A stretch of 64,000 nt of DNA from Paludibacter jiangxiensis (GTDB taxonomy: Bacteria > Bacteroidota > Bacteroidia > Bacteroidales > Paludibacteraceae). The notes beneath the pieces are model-generated. The model was not told the origin of the DNA, did not search any database, and was given only the letters and a program-made list of their open reading frames with translations. The DNA lies in the NCBI RefSeq assembly GCF_001618385.1, contig NZ_BDCR01000001.1, positions 62,001 through 126,000 on the forward strand, written 5' to 3'. Positions 54,021 to 64,000 of this stretch are shown here, piece after piece. The position numbers and the translations under genes are program-made. Position 1 is the stretch's first letter; each line of letters starts with the position of its first letter.

Positions 54021-54331
54021 AACTCAGGACAAATAAGAAGAATGTTTATCCAACAAGATCAGCCCGACGGCTGCTTAAAAATCGTCATGCAAAGATACAT
54101 TTTTCGCAGCATTATATTTCACAAAACATATTGGGCCGACTGGCAAATGCCTATTTTTCAGATATTGACTCCACCCATACTTACAAATTAGCTAATGATA
54201 TACAAAAGTAAATCTTTCGGGGGTCAACCCTTTTTGTTATCTTTGCAGGTCTGTTTGAAACACAAAAACAACAATTAAATCAATATAAAACAGACAATTA
54301 CACAATCAATCATATAATAAACACCATACAA
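54021..54331. promoter_or_regulatory. Divergent promoter region between membrane regulator and gltX
   Basis: It contains a minus-strand -7 box TATCTTTG (54090-54097) for the regulator and a plus-strand promoter TTTC-N19-TATCTTTG (54215-54245) for gltX. TGTTTGAAACAC (54252-54263) in the gltX leader is identical to a 12-mer in the era leader. Confidence 0.6.
54238..54245 (+). promoter_or_regulatory. -7 box for gltX
   Basis: TATCTTTG, with TTTC (54215-54218) 19 nt upstream, close to the -33 TTTG consensus. The leader is about 80 nt. Confidence 0.65.
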
Positions 54332-55849
54332 ATGAAAGTAAGAGTTCGTTTTGCCCCTAGCCCTACAGGCCCGCTCCATATCGGAGGCGTACGCACCGCG
54401 TTATACAACTATCTTTTTGCCAAACAAAACGATGGAGACATGATTCTCCGTATCGAAGATACCGACTCCAACCGTTTCGTTCCCGGAGCGGAAGCGTATA
54501 TTGAAGAATCGCTGGCCTGGCTGGGAATCAAAATCGACGAAGGCGTGCAACAGGGAGGCCCTCATGCGCCTTACCGCCAAAGCGAACGCAAAGATATTTA
54601 CCGCAAGTATGTTGATCAGTTACTGAACGACGGCAAGGCTTATATTGCATTCGACACCCCCGAGGAACTGGATGCCAAGCGCAACGAAATCAAGAATTTT
54701 CAATACGATGCTTCCACCCGCGGCATGATGCAGAATTCACTAACTTTATCTGCAGAAGAAGTTCAAAACAGAATCGATGCCGGCAAACAGTATGTTGTCC
54801 GCATTAAGATAGAACCGAACGAAGAGGTACATGTACAGGATCTGATCCGCGGCGAAGTAGTGATTAATTCATCTATTCTGGATGATAAGGTGCTCTTCAA
54901 GTCTGCCGATAGCCTACCGACTTACCATCTTGCAAATGTGGTAGATGACCACCTGATGGAAATTTCACACGTTATCCGTGGCGAAGAGTGGCTACCCTCG
55001 GCTCCACTACACGTATTGCTTTACCGTGCGCTGGGTTGGGAAGATACGATGCCGCAATTCGCGCACCTACCCCTGTTGCTCAAACCCGATGGCAACGGTA
55101 AACTCAGCAAGCGCGACGGCGATCGTCTCGGATTCCCTGTATTCCCATTGGAGTGGAAAGATCCGAAAACGGGCGACATTTCGAGCGGCTACCGCGAAAC
55201 AGGTTACGAACCAGAAGCGGTTATCAACTTCTTGGCACTGCTGGGATGGCATGCCGGTTCCGATCAGGAAATTTTCTCGATGGAAGAGTTAATCAAAGAA
55301 TTTTCGATGGATCGTTGTAGTAAGAGCGGTGCCAAATTCGATTTCGAAAAAGGAAAATGGTTCAATCACCAGTACCTGCAACTAAAACCCATTGAAGAGC
55401 TTGCTGCTAAATTCAAGAAAGTATTAGAGGTAAAAGGTGTAGTTGCAACCGACGAAACTATCACGAGCGTAATTGCACTTATGCGCGAGCGCATCAACTT
55501 TATCAGCGAATTGTGGGACACGACCTCTTATTTCTTTGCCGCTCCGACAAGTTATGACGAAAAGTCGGTTCAAAAACGCTGGAAACCATTTACCGCGCAA
55601 CAGCTTACCGAACTGTCTGCCTATATTGAAACGCTGGATACCTTTGTAACCGACAAAGCAGATACAGAAGCAAAGGTAATGGAATGGATTGCCGCCAAAG
55701 AGTATAAAACGGGCGACGTGATGAATGCTTTCCGCATTGCATTGGTAGGAGAGTCTAAAGGACCTCACATCTTCGATCTGACAACGATTATCGGTAAAGA
55801 AGAGACGCTGCGGCGTATTCAACAGGCAATAAACACCATTAAGCTCTAA
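54332..55849 (+). CDS. gltX: Glutamyl-tRNA synthetase
   Basis: Charges tRNA-Glu. The 505-aa class I synthetase has the HIGH-type motif [20 protein letters not shown] at residues 7-26 and the KMSKS-type motif [20 protein letters not shown] near 255. The insertion after KLSKRDGDR ([20 protein letters not shown]) is typical of the Bacteroidetes enzyme. The C-terminal anticodon-binding helical domain is complete. It is monocistronic, with a clear promoter and terminator. Confidence 0.97.
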   Translation: MKVRVRFAPSPTGPLHIGGVRTALYNYLFAKQNDGDMILRIEDTDSNRFVPGAEAYIEESLAWLGIKIDEGVQQGGPHAPYRQSERKDIYRKYVDQLLNDGKAYIAFDTPEELDAKRNEIKNFQYDASTRGMMQNSLTLSAEEVQNRIDAGKQYVVRIKIEPNEEVHVQDLIRGEVVINSSILDDKVLFKSADSLPTYHLANVVDDHLMEISHVIRGEEWLPSAPLHVLLYRALGWEDTMPQFAHLPLLLKPDGNGKLSKRDGDRLGFPVFPLEWKDPKTGDISSGYRETGYEPEAVINFLALLGWHAGSDQEIFSMEELIKEFSMDRCSKSGAKFDFEKGKWFNHQYLQLKPIEELAAKFKKVLEVKGVVATDETITSVIALMRERINFISELWDTTSYFFAAPTSYDEKSVQKRWKPFTAQQLTELSAYIETLDTFVTDKADTEAKVMEWIAAKEYKTGDVMNAFRIALVGESKGPHIFDLTTIIGKEETLRRIQQAINTIKL

Positions 55850-55852
55850 AAC

Positions 55853-55890
55853 ACAAAAAAGGATGTCTTCTGCAAGGCATCCTTTTTTGT
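55853..55890. terminator. Bidirectional terminator between gltX and the LolC/E-like gene
   Basis: A 13-bp stem ACAAAAAAGGATG / CATCCTTTTTTGT with inner TCTT / AAGG pairing; A and T runs allow use on both strands. Confidence 0.88.
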
Positions 55891-55908
55891 TATTAATTTT
55901 CAGTTCGC

Positions 55909-57138
55909 TTATCTCACCTTTTCAAGCAAGTTTCTCCTCAGGTAACGTACCGGATAAAGCGCCGCCAGGAATCCCATTACACTGACTGTTAAAAGCACAA
56001 TTATAAGATCCGTCCAGACTACTTCCACAGGATAGGAATCGATAATAAAACCGGAACCCTGCAGTTTGATCCATCCAAAATAATATTGGCCCAAGCAAAG
56101 CATAACACCTAGCGCAACGCCTAGTAAAGCACCCCCCACGGAGATCATCCAACCTTCCAACAAAAAGATTCGTTGTATCAAACGATTGTCTGCGCCTAAA
56201 TTTCGTAAAGTCTTAATATCATTCTCTTTATCAATAATCAGCATAGACAACGACCCGATAATATTAAATACTGCTATCAACAGAATGAAGGACAAAATGA
56301 GGTAAGTCATCCACTTCTCTATTTTCATAATACGAAAATAGTCGCTTTGCTGTTCATAGCGATTCAACACGGAGAACTTATCGCCAAGAATATCCCGTAC
56401 CTCTTTCTTTACAACGTCGGGCTCTACTCCCGCCTTCAGCTTCAGACTTACCGAGGTCGCCACATTATCAGGATAATCAAACATACGACGTGCAAAAGGC
56501 AGTGATACCAAAAAATATTTATCATCGTAAGCGGCCTGTTTGATGGCAAAAACGCCTGAAACAAATATCTTATCGCTATTGAAGCTATTTTCCGGATTTA
56601 CCAGATTAATCGCAGATGTACGTTTAGGCACATACACCAAAACCGGATCGAGCGCTTTAGAGCCGGTACCAAGAGCACCAGCAAGCCCCACACCCATAAT
56701 ACCATTTTCAAAAACGCCATCATTCAACACAAAACTGCCCGACACAAGCAGACTGTCAATTGCGGTCATTGCCTGAAAATGACTTCCAATCCCCTTGATG
56801 GTGGCAGGTAATTGTTTATCTTTATACCGAAGCATGGCATTATCTTCCACTACTTCGTCATAAAACGCAATATCCTTGAGCTGACGCACCGCATCCCACT
56901 CTTTGGTATGCGTATCGAAGGCTTTACCCTGCACCAATTCAATTTTCAAATCAGGATCAAATGCACTGAAAAGCTGCTGAATCAGCCCTTCAAAACCATT
57001 GAATACCGAAAGCACACAAATCATTGCCATGGTACCCACACACACACCTCCTGCAGAAATACCGGAAATAATATTGATCGCATTATGCGATTTCTTGGCA
57101 AACAGATAACGACGGGCAATATGAAATGCTAAATTCAC
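55909..57138 (-). CDS. LolC/LolE-like ABC transporter permease (FtsX family)
   Basis: A 409-aa inner-membrane permease, probably of a lipoprotein-releasing system. The N terminus MNLAFHIARRYLFAKKSHNA and the first helix (GGVCVGTMAMICVLSVFNGF) are LolC/E-like. A large periplasmic domain (about 50-265) is followed by three helices: LILSFILLIAVFNIIGSLSM, the segment around GGALLGVALGVMLCLGQYYF, and LIIVLLTVSVMGFLAALYPV, the MacB/FtsX permease core. No ATPase partner lies in the window. It is 41 bp after rbfA on the same strand. Confidence 0.85.
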   Translation of the reverse strand: MNLAFHIARRYLFAKKSHNAINIISGISAGGVCVGTMAMICVLSVFNGFEGLIQQLFSAFDPDLKIELVQGKAFDTHTKEWDAVRQLKDIAFYDEVVEDNAMLRYKDKQLPATIKGIGSHFQAMTAIDSLLVSGSFVLNDGVFENGIMGVGLAGALGTGSKALDPVLVYVPKRTSAINLVNPENSFNSDKIFVSGVFAIKQAAYDDKYFLVSLPFARRMFDYPDNVATSVSLKLKAGVEPDVVKKEVRDILGDKFSVLNRYEQQSDYFRIMKIEKWMTYLILSFILLIAVFNIIGSLSMLIIDKENDIKTLRNLGADNRLIQRIFLLEGWMISVGGALLGVALGVMLCLGQYYFGWIKLQGSGFIIDSYPVEVVWTDLIIVLLTVSVMGFLAALYPVRYLRRNLLEKVR

Positions 57139-57179
57139 TGGGATCTAAGTTTGAAAATTCGAATACGCTCTAACCTCTC

Positions 57180-57515
57180 TTACTTCTTCAACAACTTGTC
57201 GATATTTTCAAGATAATCGAGTGTATCATCCAAATAAAATGCCAGCTCCGGTACCACACGCATCTGATGGCGAATCTTTACGCCCAATTCGTAACGTATT
57301 GTTTTGGAATGTTCCTTGATAAGCGCCAAAGTTGATTCGGCCTTATCTCCGGGAAAGATACTCAAATACACCTTAGCTATGCTCAAATCGGGTGTAATCC
57401 GTACATTGGTAACGGTAATCATCACACCCGGATAGTTGCGGGCGATGCCGAGAAACATGCTACTCAGCTCTTTTTGCAACATCCGTCCTATTTTTTCTTG
57501 TCTTGTACTGTCCAT
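57180..57515 (-). CDS. rbfA: Ribosome-binding factor A
   Basis: Assists late 30S subunit maturation. The 111-aa KH-like protein has TRQEKIGRMLQKELSSMF, ITVTNVRITPDLSIAKVYLS, and KIRHQMRVVPELAFYLDDTL, the standard RbfA ending. It lies just upstream of the LolC/E-like gene. Confidence 0.93.
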   Translation of the reverse strand: MDSTRQEKIGRMLQKELSSMFLGIARNYPGVMITVTNVRITPDLSIAKVYLSIFPGDKAESTLALIKEHSKTIRYELGVKIRHQMRVVPELAFYLDDTLDYLENIDKLLKK

Positions 57516-57602
57516 AATTTGTTTTTATTTCAAAGCTCCAAAATTTCAGATTCCACACCGGCATTTCCGCGTGTCATTGATCTTTCGGATTATTATCTCA
57601 CA

Positions 57603-58148
57603 TTAATCATTAGCAATAAATCGCCATTCCATATCTTTCCATTCTTTGGCGTAATCTACCCCCACCCGCGGGGCTGTAGCAAAAGTGGTTATAACCGGTG
57701 TATCTTCCACCCACAATCGGTTCGAAGCACATAAGTCCTCTCCATAAAAGGATTTGTCGAGTTGCAACAAACGCCCTACCCTGCCCGAACCAATCACCTT
57801 ATCGACACCTCTGATGAGTACTGCTTGCGGATGACCATCACCACCGGTAACAAAATTGAGCATCCAATACATGCCGTAAATAAGATACACGTAAATTTTG
57901 CCGCCTTCGTGGTACATCACTTCGGTACGTGGCGTACGCCCTTTACTTGCATGACAGGCCAAATCGTCTTCACCCAGATATGCTTCGGTTTCCACTATAA
58001 CAAAACGTTTCTCCTCTCCGCTTTCAAAGCGACGCACGATGGTTCTTCCCAGCAACTCGCGGGCGACGGTAACGGCATCTCTTCTGAAAAAATCAGGATG
58101 TAAACGAGGGAAAGCGGTCATGTCTGTTTTACCTGCAAAATTAGGCAT
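57603..58148 (-). CDS. mpg: 3-methyladenine DNA glycosylase (AAG/MPG family)
   Basis: Base-excision repair enzyme removing alkylated purines. The 181-aa product has LLGRTIVRRFE, IVETEAYLGEDDLACHASKG (catalytic Glu in VETEAY), RTEVMYHEGGKIYVYLIYGM and TGGDGHPQAVLIR. The start at 58148 (MPNFAGKTDMTAF) gives 181 aa; an in-frame ATG at 58121 would give 172 aa and also fits. It is a short but complete member of the family. Confidence 0.92.
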   Translation of the reverse strand: MPNFAGKTDMTAFPRLHPDFFRRDAVTVARELLGRTIVRRFESGEEKRFVIVETEAYLGEDDLACHASKGRTPRTEVMYHEGGKIYVYLIYGMYWMLNFVTGGDGHPQAVLIRGVDKVIGSGRVGRLLQLDKSFYGEDLCASNRLWVEDTPVITTFATAPRVGVDYAKEWKDMEWRFIAND

Positions 58149-58172
58149 AATTTCTTGTTAGTGAAAGCACAA

Positions 58173-58200
58173 AAAAGCCGTCTGTTTCGAGACGGCTTTT
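58173..58200 (-). terminator. Terminator after fba
   Basis: An 11-bp stem AAAAGCCGTCT / AGACGGCTTTT with a 6-nt loop, with T residues following on the minus strand. Confidence 0.88.
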
Positions 58201-58242
58201 ATCCGTTCCCTGCATAAAGCAGGGAACTTAAGGAATATCTAA

Positions 58243-59235
58243 TTAAGCTTTACCTGCGCTACCCAAAACGTTAACAGTTTTGTGCATGTAGAGTTTTTTC
58301 AACTCGTCGCGAGCCGGACCTAAATATTTACGAGGATCGAATTCGCCTGGTTTTGTTGCCAAAACTTCACGAACTGCAGCTGTCATAGCTAAACGACCGT
58401 CTGAGTCGATGTTAATTTTGCAAACAGCTGAAGAAGCTGCGTGACGCAATTGTTCTTCAGGAATACCGATAGAATCTTTCAATGCACCACCGAATTTGTT
58501 GATAGTTTCAACATATTCCTGAGGTACAGAAGAAGAGCCGTGCAATACGATAGGAAATCCAGGAATTTGTTTTTCGATTTCTTCGAGGATATCGAAACGC
58601 AATGGAGGCGGGATCAACACACCGTTTGCATCACGTGTACATTGTGCAGGTGTAAATTTGTTTGCACCGTGAGAAGTACCGATTGAGATAGCCAAAGAGT
58701 CAACTCCCGTACGTGTTACGAAGTCAACTACTTCTTCTGGTTGAGTATATGTGTGATGTTCTGCAACAACATCATCTTCAACACCTGCCAACACACCTAA
58801 CTCACCTTCAACAGTTACGTCATGAGCATGAGCATATTCTACCACTTTCTTTGTCAAAGCGATATTTTCTTCGTATGGGAAGTGTGAACCATCGATCATT
58901 ACAGACGAGAAGCCCATATCGATACAATCTTTACACAATTCAAAGCTATCGCCATGATCAAGGTGCAATACAACCGGAATTGCATAACCCAATTCTTTTG
59001 CATATTCAACAGCTCCCTGAGCCATGTAACGCAACAAGGTCTGGTTTGCATATTTACGTGCACCGCTTGAAACCTGCAAAATCACGGGTGATTTTGTTTC
59101 AACACAAGCAGCAATAATTGCCTGCATTTGCTCCAGGTTATTGAAATTGAAAGCCGGAATAGCATATTTACCTTCGATCGCTTTCTTAAACAACTCTTTC
59201 GTGTTTACTAATCCTAATTCTTTGTAGCTTACCAT
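58243..59235 (-). CDS. fba: Class II fructose-1,6-bisphosphate aldolase
   Basis: Zinc-dependent aldolase of glycolysis and gluconeogenesis. The 330-aa product has PAFNFNNLEQMQAIIAAC, VVLHLDHGDSFELCKDCIDM (catalytic Asp and Zn His), SVMIDGSHFPYEENIALTKK, VEGELGVLAGVEDDV, AISIGTSHGANKF and IVLHGSSSVPQEYV. The motifs match the class II family over the full length. It has its own -7 box (TATCTTTG, minus strand, 59273-59280) and terminator. Confidence 0.96.
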   Translation of the reverse strand: MVSYKELGLVNTKELFKKAIEGKYAIPAFNFNNLEQMQAIIAACVETKSPVILQVSSGARKYANQTLLRYMAQGAVEYAKELGYAIPVVLHLDHGDSFELCKDCIDMGFSSVMIDGSHFPYEENIALTKKVVEYAHAHDVTVEGELGVLAGVEDDVVAEHHTYTQPEEVVDFVTRTGVDSLAISIGTSHGANKFTPAQCTRDANGVLIPPPLRFDILEEIEKQIPGFPIVLHGSSSVPQEYVETINKFGGALKDSIGIPEEQLRHAASSAVCKINIDSDGRLAMTAAVREVLATKPGEFDPRKYLGPARDELKKLYMHKTVNVLGSAGKA

Positions 59236-59272
59236 AGTATTTATTGTTTATTGTGTTTGAATTTTACGAGTG

Positions 59273-59280
59273 CAAAGATA
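59273..59280 (-). promoter_or_regulatory. -7 box for fba
   Basis: TATCTTTG on the minus strand, 37 nt upstream of the ATG at 59235, in the gap after cvpA. Confidence 0.55.
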
Positions 59281-59319
59281 CTCATTTTAAGCAAGGAATC
59301 CCAGAAAAATAACATTTTT

Positions 59320-59859
59320 TCACGACACAGAAGCTGCATCGTTTGCATTCTTCCCGGCCGTCGGGGGCTTATTCCATTTGTCAAAATCCATGTATGGAAG
59401 AACAAGATCCGGAAACTGCTTCAAGGGCTTATACAGCAACGATCCGGGGGCATTTTCGGCCTCTTTACCGGTCACTTTATGGTGCGCCGACGAATATACA
59501 TTTATCAAAACGCCCAACACCAACGCCACCTGTAAGACACCAATGGCACCGCCACACAAACGATTGAGCCACGAAAGTGCTACAGCTTTCGACACCTTGG
59601 TCATCATTCGCCCTAATAAATACAAGCCTAACCCGACTCCCACAAACAAAATAAAGAACGACAGGGGCAATGCCACCTTCGGAGAGAGATGTAACAACAT
59701 TTCCAGAAACGAAGCAACCGGTTGATAAAAGAAACGGGCAAAGTAGATGCCCAGAACAATTCCTGCCAGAGTTGCCAGCAACCGAAAAGCTCCTTTTATA
59801 AAGCCGAAAATCATTCCGACACCCATCAGAACAAGAAAAAAACAATCCAATGTCGACAT
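59320..59859 (-). CDS. cvpA: CvpA-family membrane protein
   Basis: A 179-aa inner-membrane protein with four hydrophobic segments (LDCFFLVLMGVGMIFGFIKG, LLATLAGIVLGIYFARFFYQ, VALPLSFFILFVGVGLGLYL, LCGGAIGVLQVALVLGVLIN), the CvpA pattern. Family members affect colicin V production, biofilm and envelope traits; the exact role is unclear. It follows infB, as in other Bacteroidales. Confidence 0.85.
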   Translation of the reverse strand: MSTLDCFFLVLMGVGMIFGFIKGAFRLLATLAGIVLGIYFARFFYQPVASFLEMLLHLSPKVALPLSFFILFVGVGLGLYLLGRMMTKVSKAVALSWLNRLCGGAIGVLQVALVLGVLINVYSSAHHKVTGKEAENAPGSLLYKPLKQFPDLVLPYMDFDKWNKPPTAGKNANDAASVS

Positions 59860-59878
59860 AAAACGGTATTAATATAAA

Positions 59879-59922
59879 AAACGGCCACGGATAACGACTC
59901 AGGTCTTCATCCGCAGCCGTTT
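59879..59922 (-). terminator. Terminator after infB
   Basis: ACGGC / GCCGT and CGGAT / ATCCG stems with a small internal loop and a 16-nt apical loop, followed on the minus strand by T6. cvpA may therefore be reached only by read-through. Confidence 0.75.
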
Positions 59923-59950
59923 ATGTATGCTGCAATTAATTTAGTTACAA

Positions 59951-62947
59951 TCAGAGGGTTTTCTTAACTTCAACTTCTTCGTAGCCTTCAATAAGGTCAC
60001 CCGTCTTAATATCATTGTAGTTGGCTATATTCAAACCACATTCGTAGCCATTCCCAACTTCTTTGACATCGTCTTTGAAACGTTTCAAAGAGCCGAGCTC
60101 ACCACTAAACACCACAATACCATCTCGAATAAGACGTATTTTGGATCCGCGTTTAATCTTACCTTCACGCACAATACATCCGGCAACAGAACCCACTTTG
60201 GTAATCTTGAAGACTTCCTGTACCTCGAGAGTTGCCACCACTTCTTCCTTGATTTCCGGAGAAAGCATTCCTTCCATAGCAGCTTTCAACTCTTCAATAG
60301 CATTGTAGATGATCGAGTAGAGACGAATATCGATCTCTTCTTTTTCAGCCAGTTTACGAGCAGACATTGAAGGACGAACCTGAAAGCCAATGATAATAGC
60401 ATTTGAAGCCGCGGCAAGCATTACATCCGATTCGGAAATCTGACCGACCGCTTTGTGAATCACATTTACCTGAATTTCTTCGGTAGAAAGCTTAATCAAT
60501 GAGTCCGAAAGCGCTTCGATAGAACCATCCACGTCACCTTTCACAATCACATTCAATTCCTGGAAGTTACCGATAGCAATACGGCGACCGATTTCATCCA
60601 GTGTAATGTGACGGCTGGTACGTAATCCCTGTTCACGTTGCAACTGTTCACGCTTGTTGGCAATATCACGGGCTTCCTGCTCTGTCGGCATCACATTAAA
60701 TGTGTCACCGGCCTGAGGAGCTCCATCCAGACCAAGAATCAGCACAGGTTCTGAAGGACCAACACTTGTTACGCGTTGATTACGCTCATTGAACATTGCT
60801 TTTACACGACCAAAATGAGTACCGGCAAGAACCACATCTCCAATATTGAGCGTTCCGTCTTTTACAAGAACAGTAGCAACATAGCCACGTCCTTTATCGA
60901 GCGACGATTCAATAATTGAACCAGTGGCGCGTTTGTTCGGATTCGCCTTCAATTCAAGCAAATCGGCTTCGAGTAACACTTTTTCAAGCAACTCGTGCAC
61001 ACCAACGCCTTTTTTGGCGGAAATTTCTTGCGACTGGTACTTGCCTCCCCAGTCTTCCACCAGGTAGTTCATGTTAGCCAGTGCTTCTTTTATTTTTTCA
61101 GGATTTGCACCCGGTTTATCTATTTTATTGATAGCAAACACCATTGGTACGTTTGCAGCTGATGCGTGGTTGATTGCTTCAATTGTCTGAGGCATCACGC
61201 TATCGTCGGCAGCAACAATGATAATGGCAATATCGGTAACAGCAGCACCACGGGCACGCATGGCGGTAAATGCTTCGTGACCAGGAGTATCGAGGAATGT
61301 AATTTCACGACCGCTTTCCAACGTTACGTGGTAAGCTCCGATGTGCTGAGTAATACCACCGGCTTCACCTGCAATTACATTGGCTTTACGAATATGGTCG
61401 AGCAGTGAAGTTTTACCGTGGTCAACGTGACCCATCACAGTTACAATAGGCGGACGGGCTTCCATATCCTCCGCACGGTCTTCTTCCTGATCTTGTGCTA
61501 TCGCGTCAATAACTTCCGAACTCACATATTCTGTTTTGTAACCGAATTCATCAGCAACAATATTGATGGTTTCAGCATCCAGACGCTGGTTGATAGACAC
61601 CATCACTCCCAGATTCATACATGTACCAATAACCTTGGTTACAGGCACATCCATCATGGTTGCCAATTCTGCTACTGTTACGAACTCAGTAAGCTTCAGT
61701 ACATTTTCGCTGTCGCGCTCCATTTCTTCACGTTCCTGCTGACGGGCTGAAACGCTATCGCGCTTTTCTTTTCTATATTTTGAGCCTTTAATCTTTTTCT
61801 CAGTCAAACGGGCAAGCGTCTCTTTGATCTGCTTTTGAACGTCTTCTTCGTTCACTTCCGGTTTGAAAGGACGTTTGGGCATATTTCCCTGACCTTTATG
61901 ACGGTTATCATTGGGTCTTGCCGGATTATTGCCTTGTGGAACATTCGGTTTTGAAAGATCCACTTTTTCTTTGTGAATACGTTTCCGTTTTTCTTTTCGC
62001 TGGTCAGCATTCGCTGACCCTTGCTGGGTTGCAGGAGATGCCGCTGAAGGATTTGCCGGACGTTGTTGATTATTCGGCGTATTTTGTTGTTCGCGCTGTA
62101 CACGTTCTTTCCGTTTTTCTTCTTTCGATTTTTTCTTCGGACGTGTTTGTTGGTTGAGAGCAGAAAGGTCAATTTTATCAACCACCTTTATATTCTGTTC
62201 TATCACTGTAGGTCTCAACTGGAATACTTCACCTTCATTTTGCACTTCCGGTTCTGCATTCTCTTTGGAACTATTATCTTCAGAAGGTTTTTCGATTACC
62301 TTCTCTACTACAGCCACAGGCTCTTTCACAACTTCTTTTACGGCTTCTACTTCAATTTTCTTTTCAACCACAACTGGCTCTGCTTTTGGAGATTCGGGTT
62401 CCGGAACAACTACAGGTTCTGGTGCCGGCTCTTCTATTTTTTCAGGTTTCTGTTCTACTACAGGTTCTGGTTTTGGTGCCGGAACTGGTTCTGGTTCTGG
62501 CGTAGGTTCCGGTTGCTTTTCGGGAGCCGGGGTAGCTGGAGCCGGTGCAACTTTTTTATCCAGTGCATCCAGATCAATTTTTCCTACAGTAGTAATATGT
62601 GGACGAATTTCATCCGACACAACCACCTTGATCTCATGCGTCACAGGCTTCGGTTCCGGTTTTGCTTCAACCTTGGGCTTATCTTTAGACACAGAAGCTT
62701 CGTAACCGGCAGCAGTAATCGTTTGTGCCTTTTCTTTTTCCTGGCGCATCTGAGTTTCCCGTTCCGACTTAATTTTCAGGTCTTTATCGTTGCTAAACTC
62801 TTTTACAAGAATAGTATACTGATCTTCAGAAATCTTGAAGTTGGGATTTTCCTCAACAACATGACCTTTTTTTCGTAAAAATTCGACTGCCGTCGAAAGT
62901 CCTACGTTCAAATCCTTAACTACTTTATTTAACCTGATACTCGACAT
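59951..62947 (-). CDS. infB: Translation initiation factor IF-2
   Basis: GTPase that places initiator tRNA on the 30S subunit. The 998-aa product has the N-terminal IF2N domain ([20 protein letters not shown]), a long Pro/Glu/Val-rich and then Lys/Arg/Asn/Gln-rich linker (about 85-390), a second IF2N ([20 protein letters not shown]), and the GTPase motifs [31 protein letters not shown] and [10 protein letters not shown], then the domain II-IV C terminus. The linker is low-complexity ([13 protein letters not shown]). It is co-directional with nusA upstream. Confidence 0.97.
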   Translation of the reverse strand: MSSIRLNKVVKDLNVGLSTAVEFLRKKGHVVEENPNFKISEDQYTILVKEFSNDKDLKIKSERETQMRQEKEKAQTITAAGYEASVSKDKPKVEAKPEPKPVTHEIKVVVSDEIRPHITTVGKIDLDALDKKVAPAPATPAPEKQPEPTPEPEPVPAPKPEPVVEQKPEKIEEPAPEPVVVPEPESPKAEPVVVEKKIEVEAVKEVVKEPVAVVEKVIEKPSEDNSSKENAEPEVQNEGEVFQLRPTVIEQNIKVVDKIDLSALNQQTRPKKKSKEEKRKERVQREQQNTPNNQQRPANPSAASPATQQGSANADQRKEKRKRIHKEKVDLSKPNVPQGNNPARPNDNRHKGQGNMPKRPFKPEVNEEDVQKQIKETLARLTEKKIKGSKYRKEKRDSVSARQQEREEMERDSENVLKLTEFVTVAELATMMDVPVTKVIGTCMNLGVMVSINQRLDAETINIVADEFGYKTEYVSSEVIDAIAQDQEEDRAEDMEARPPIVTVMGHVDHGKTSLLDHIRKANVIAGEAGGITQHIGAYHVTLESGREITFLDTPGHEAFTAMRARGAAVTDIAIIIVAADDSVMPQTIEAINHASAANVPMVFAINKIDKPGANPEKIKEALANMNYLVEDWGGKYQSQEISAKKGVGVHELLEKVLLEADLLELKANPNKRATGSIIESSLDKGRGYVATVLVKDGTLNIGDVVLAGTHFGRVKAMFNERNQRVTSVGPSEPVLILGLDGAPQAGDTFNVMPTEQEARDIANKREQLQREQGLRTSRHITLDEIGRRIAIGNFQELNVIVKGDVDGSIEALSDSLIKLSTEEIQVNVIHKAVGQISESDVMLAAASNAIIIGFQVRPSMSARKLAEKEEIDIRLYSIIYNAIEELKAAMEGMLSPEIKEEVVATLEVQEVFKITKVGSVAGCIVREGKIKRGSKIRLIRDGIVVFSGELGSLKRFKDDVKEVGNGYECGLNIANYNDIKTGDLIEGYEEVEVKKTL

Positions 62948-63048
62948 AGTTTATATTTAGTGTGTTTGAAAAGATAAGCAAAAGTGATAGCCGATAAACC
63001 CAAAGACAATTCAGAACGTTTCTATTCCTGAACTTCGAAAACGCCCTA

Positions 63049-64000
63049 TTACTCCTCAAATTCTGCTTTGATAATATTCAGCACCTCATCAATGGTTTCT
63101 TCTTCAAGGTCGGTACGTTGAATCAACTCCTCGCGAGAAATAGCCAATACACTTTTCGCCGTATCACAGCCGATAGACTTAAGCACATCGATTACCCATT
63201 GTTCGATTTCATCTGTGAATTCATCGAGATAAATGTCTTCTTCCTCTTCGCCTTCAATGTCACGGTAAACATCGATAGTATATTCGGTAAGCATCGAAGC
63301 CAAACGAATATTCATACCACTTTTACCAATAGCCATTGATATTTCTTCGGGCTTGAGGTAAACATCTGCTTTTTTATTTTCTTCATCCAAACGGATTGAA
63401 GATATTTTAGCCGGACTCAATGCTCTTGCTATAAACAAAGAAACATTAGCCGTAAAGTTGATAACATCAATGTTTTCATTACGCAACTCGCGAACAATAC
63501 CGTGAATACGGGCACCTTTTACGCCGACACAAGCCCCAACCGGGTCGATGCGTTCGTCATAAGTTTCCACAGCCACCTTTGCTCTTTCGCCGGGGATGCG
63601 GGCAATTTTGCGAATCGTAATTAAGCCATCGTGAATTTCAGGAACTTCCAGTTCGAACAAACGTTGCAGGAATAATGGTGAAGTACGCGAAACGATAATT
63701 TTAGGATTACCATTACGATTATCTACCTTCACTACTACCATGCGAACAGTATCTCCTTTACGGTAAAAGTCGGCCGGAATTTGCTCTGTTTTAGGAAGAA
63801 TCAGTTCATTGCCTTCATCATCCAAAAGCAGGATTTCCTTTTTCCACATTTGGTAAACTTCCCCTGTAACAATCTGACCGATACGATCTTTGTATTTGTT
63901 ATAGAGATAATCTTTCTGAAGTTCCAGAATTTTTGATGCCAGCGTCTGACGCAAAGTCAAAATAGCACGACGACCAAACCCAAGGAAATCGACCGCATCG
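63049..64000 (-). CDS. nusA: Transcription factor NusA, C-terminal part (cut by window edge)
   Basis: Binds RNA polymerase and nascent RNA for pausing, termination and antitermination. The minus-strand frame is open to base 64000 and reads FLGFGRRAILTLRQTLASKI, so the apparent TTG start at 63960 is an internal Leu and the true N terminus lies outside. Visible are the S1 domain (GQIVTGEVYQMWKKEILLLD), KH domains (GACVGVKGARIHGIVRELRN, EISMAIGKSGMNIRLASMLT) and an acidic C-terminal tail with helix-hairpin-helix character (LKSIGCDTAKSVLAISREEL). It heads the nusA-infB pair, 101 bp before infB. Confidence 0.96.
   Translation of the reverse strand, partial: DAVDFLGFGRRAILTLRQTLASKILELQKDYLYNKYKDRIGQIVTGEVYQMWKKEILLLDDEGNELILPKTEQIPADFYRKGDTVRMVVVKVDNRNGNPKIIVSRTSPLFLQRLFELEVPEIHDGLITIRKIARIPGERAKVAVETYDERIDPVGACVGVKGARIHGIVRELRNENIDVINFTANVSLFIARALSPAKISSIRLDEENKKADVYLKPEEISMAIGKSGMNIRLASMLTEYTIDVYRDIEGEEEEDIYLDEFTDEIEQWVIDVLKSIGCDTAKSVLAISREELIQRTDLEEETIDEVLNIIKAEFEE

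Noticed and set aside
62345-62560. Pro/Glu-rich tandem DNA repeats as a CRISPR or minisatellite
   Set aside because: They encode the normal low-complexity linker of IF-2 and have no regular spacer structure.
63049-63960. TTG at 63960 as the start of nusA
   Set aside because: The frame stays open to the window edge and the residues before it (FLGFGRRAI) are typical internal NusA sequence.

Overview
The window is a chromosomal segment of a type IX secretion (T9SS)-bearing member of the Bacteroidetes, most likely order Bacteroidales (for example a Paludibacter- or Dysgonomonas-like anaerobe). This is inferred from Bacteroidetes-type promoters (TAnnTTTG -7 boxes), GldJ/GldK-like and PorP/SprF-like proteins, gliding-motility-type C-terminal sorting domains, DUF4450 and DUF2027 proteins, and housekeeping gene order. 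No phage, insertion sequence, CRISPR, rRNA or tRNA gene was seen.

Left part (1-10.6 kb): the start of asnS, a GldJ-like T9SS lipoprotein, then a forward run of folP, cdaA (c-di-AMP synthase), a DUF2027/Smr protein, lipA, ansA and a helix-hairpin-helix membrane protein. Two tandem LuxR-HTH regulators follow, in unusually long AT-rich spacers and flanked by similar hairpin-plus-motif elements.

Centre (10.6-35.2 kb): a sugar-acid/rhamnose module. rhaA-rhaT-rhaB (minus strand) catabolise L-rhamnose under a divergent AraC-family regulator. Directly behind lie eleven co-directional exported enzymes: GH43-like, a double-domain CE12 esterase, two GH105, GH28, a 1223-aa DUF4450 protein, a GH106 alpha-L-rhamnosidase, a short DUF4450 paralogue, a second GH28, a single CE12 and an unassigned six-hairpin glycosidase-like protein. 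Together they fit periplasmic dismantling of rhamnogalacturonan oligosaccharides: deacetylation, removal of unsaturated and saturated galacturonate, release of rhamnose, import by RhaT and phosphorylation by RhaB. Neither a SusC/SusD pair, a polysaccharide lyase nor rhaD is present here. A shared sequence block upstream of rhaA and upstream of the first enzyme gene suggests co-regulation.

Right of that (35.9-45 kb): era, then three tandem paralogous surface proteins of about 720-760 aa with PKD-like repeats and T9SS type B sorting domains, followed by a PorP/SprF-like partner. This looks like an adhesin array with its dedicated secretion helper.

The remainder (45-64 kb) is mostly housekeeping: bcp, an AraC regulator, a DUF6249/ECF sigma/DUF5056-like trio, sufC-sufD (sufB not adjacent), ispH-pfkA, a membrane-bound AraC-type regulator, gltX, a LolC/E-like permease, rbfA, mpg, fba, cvpA, infB and a truncated nusA. 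Functions were assigned by reading motifs; no database search was run.
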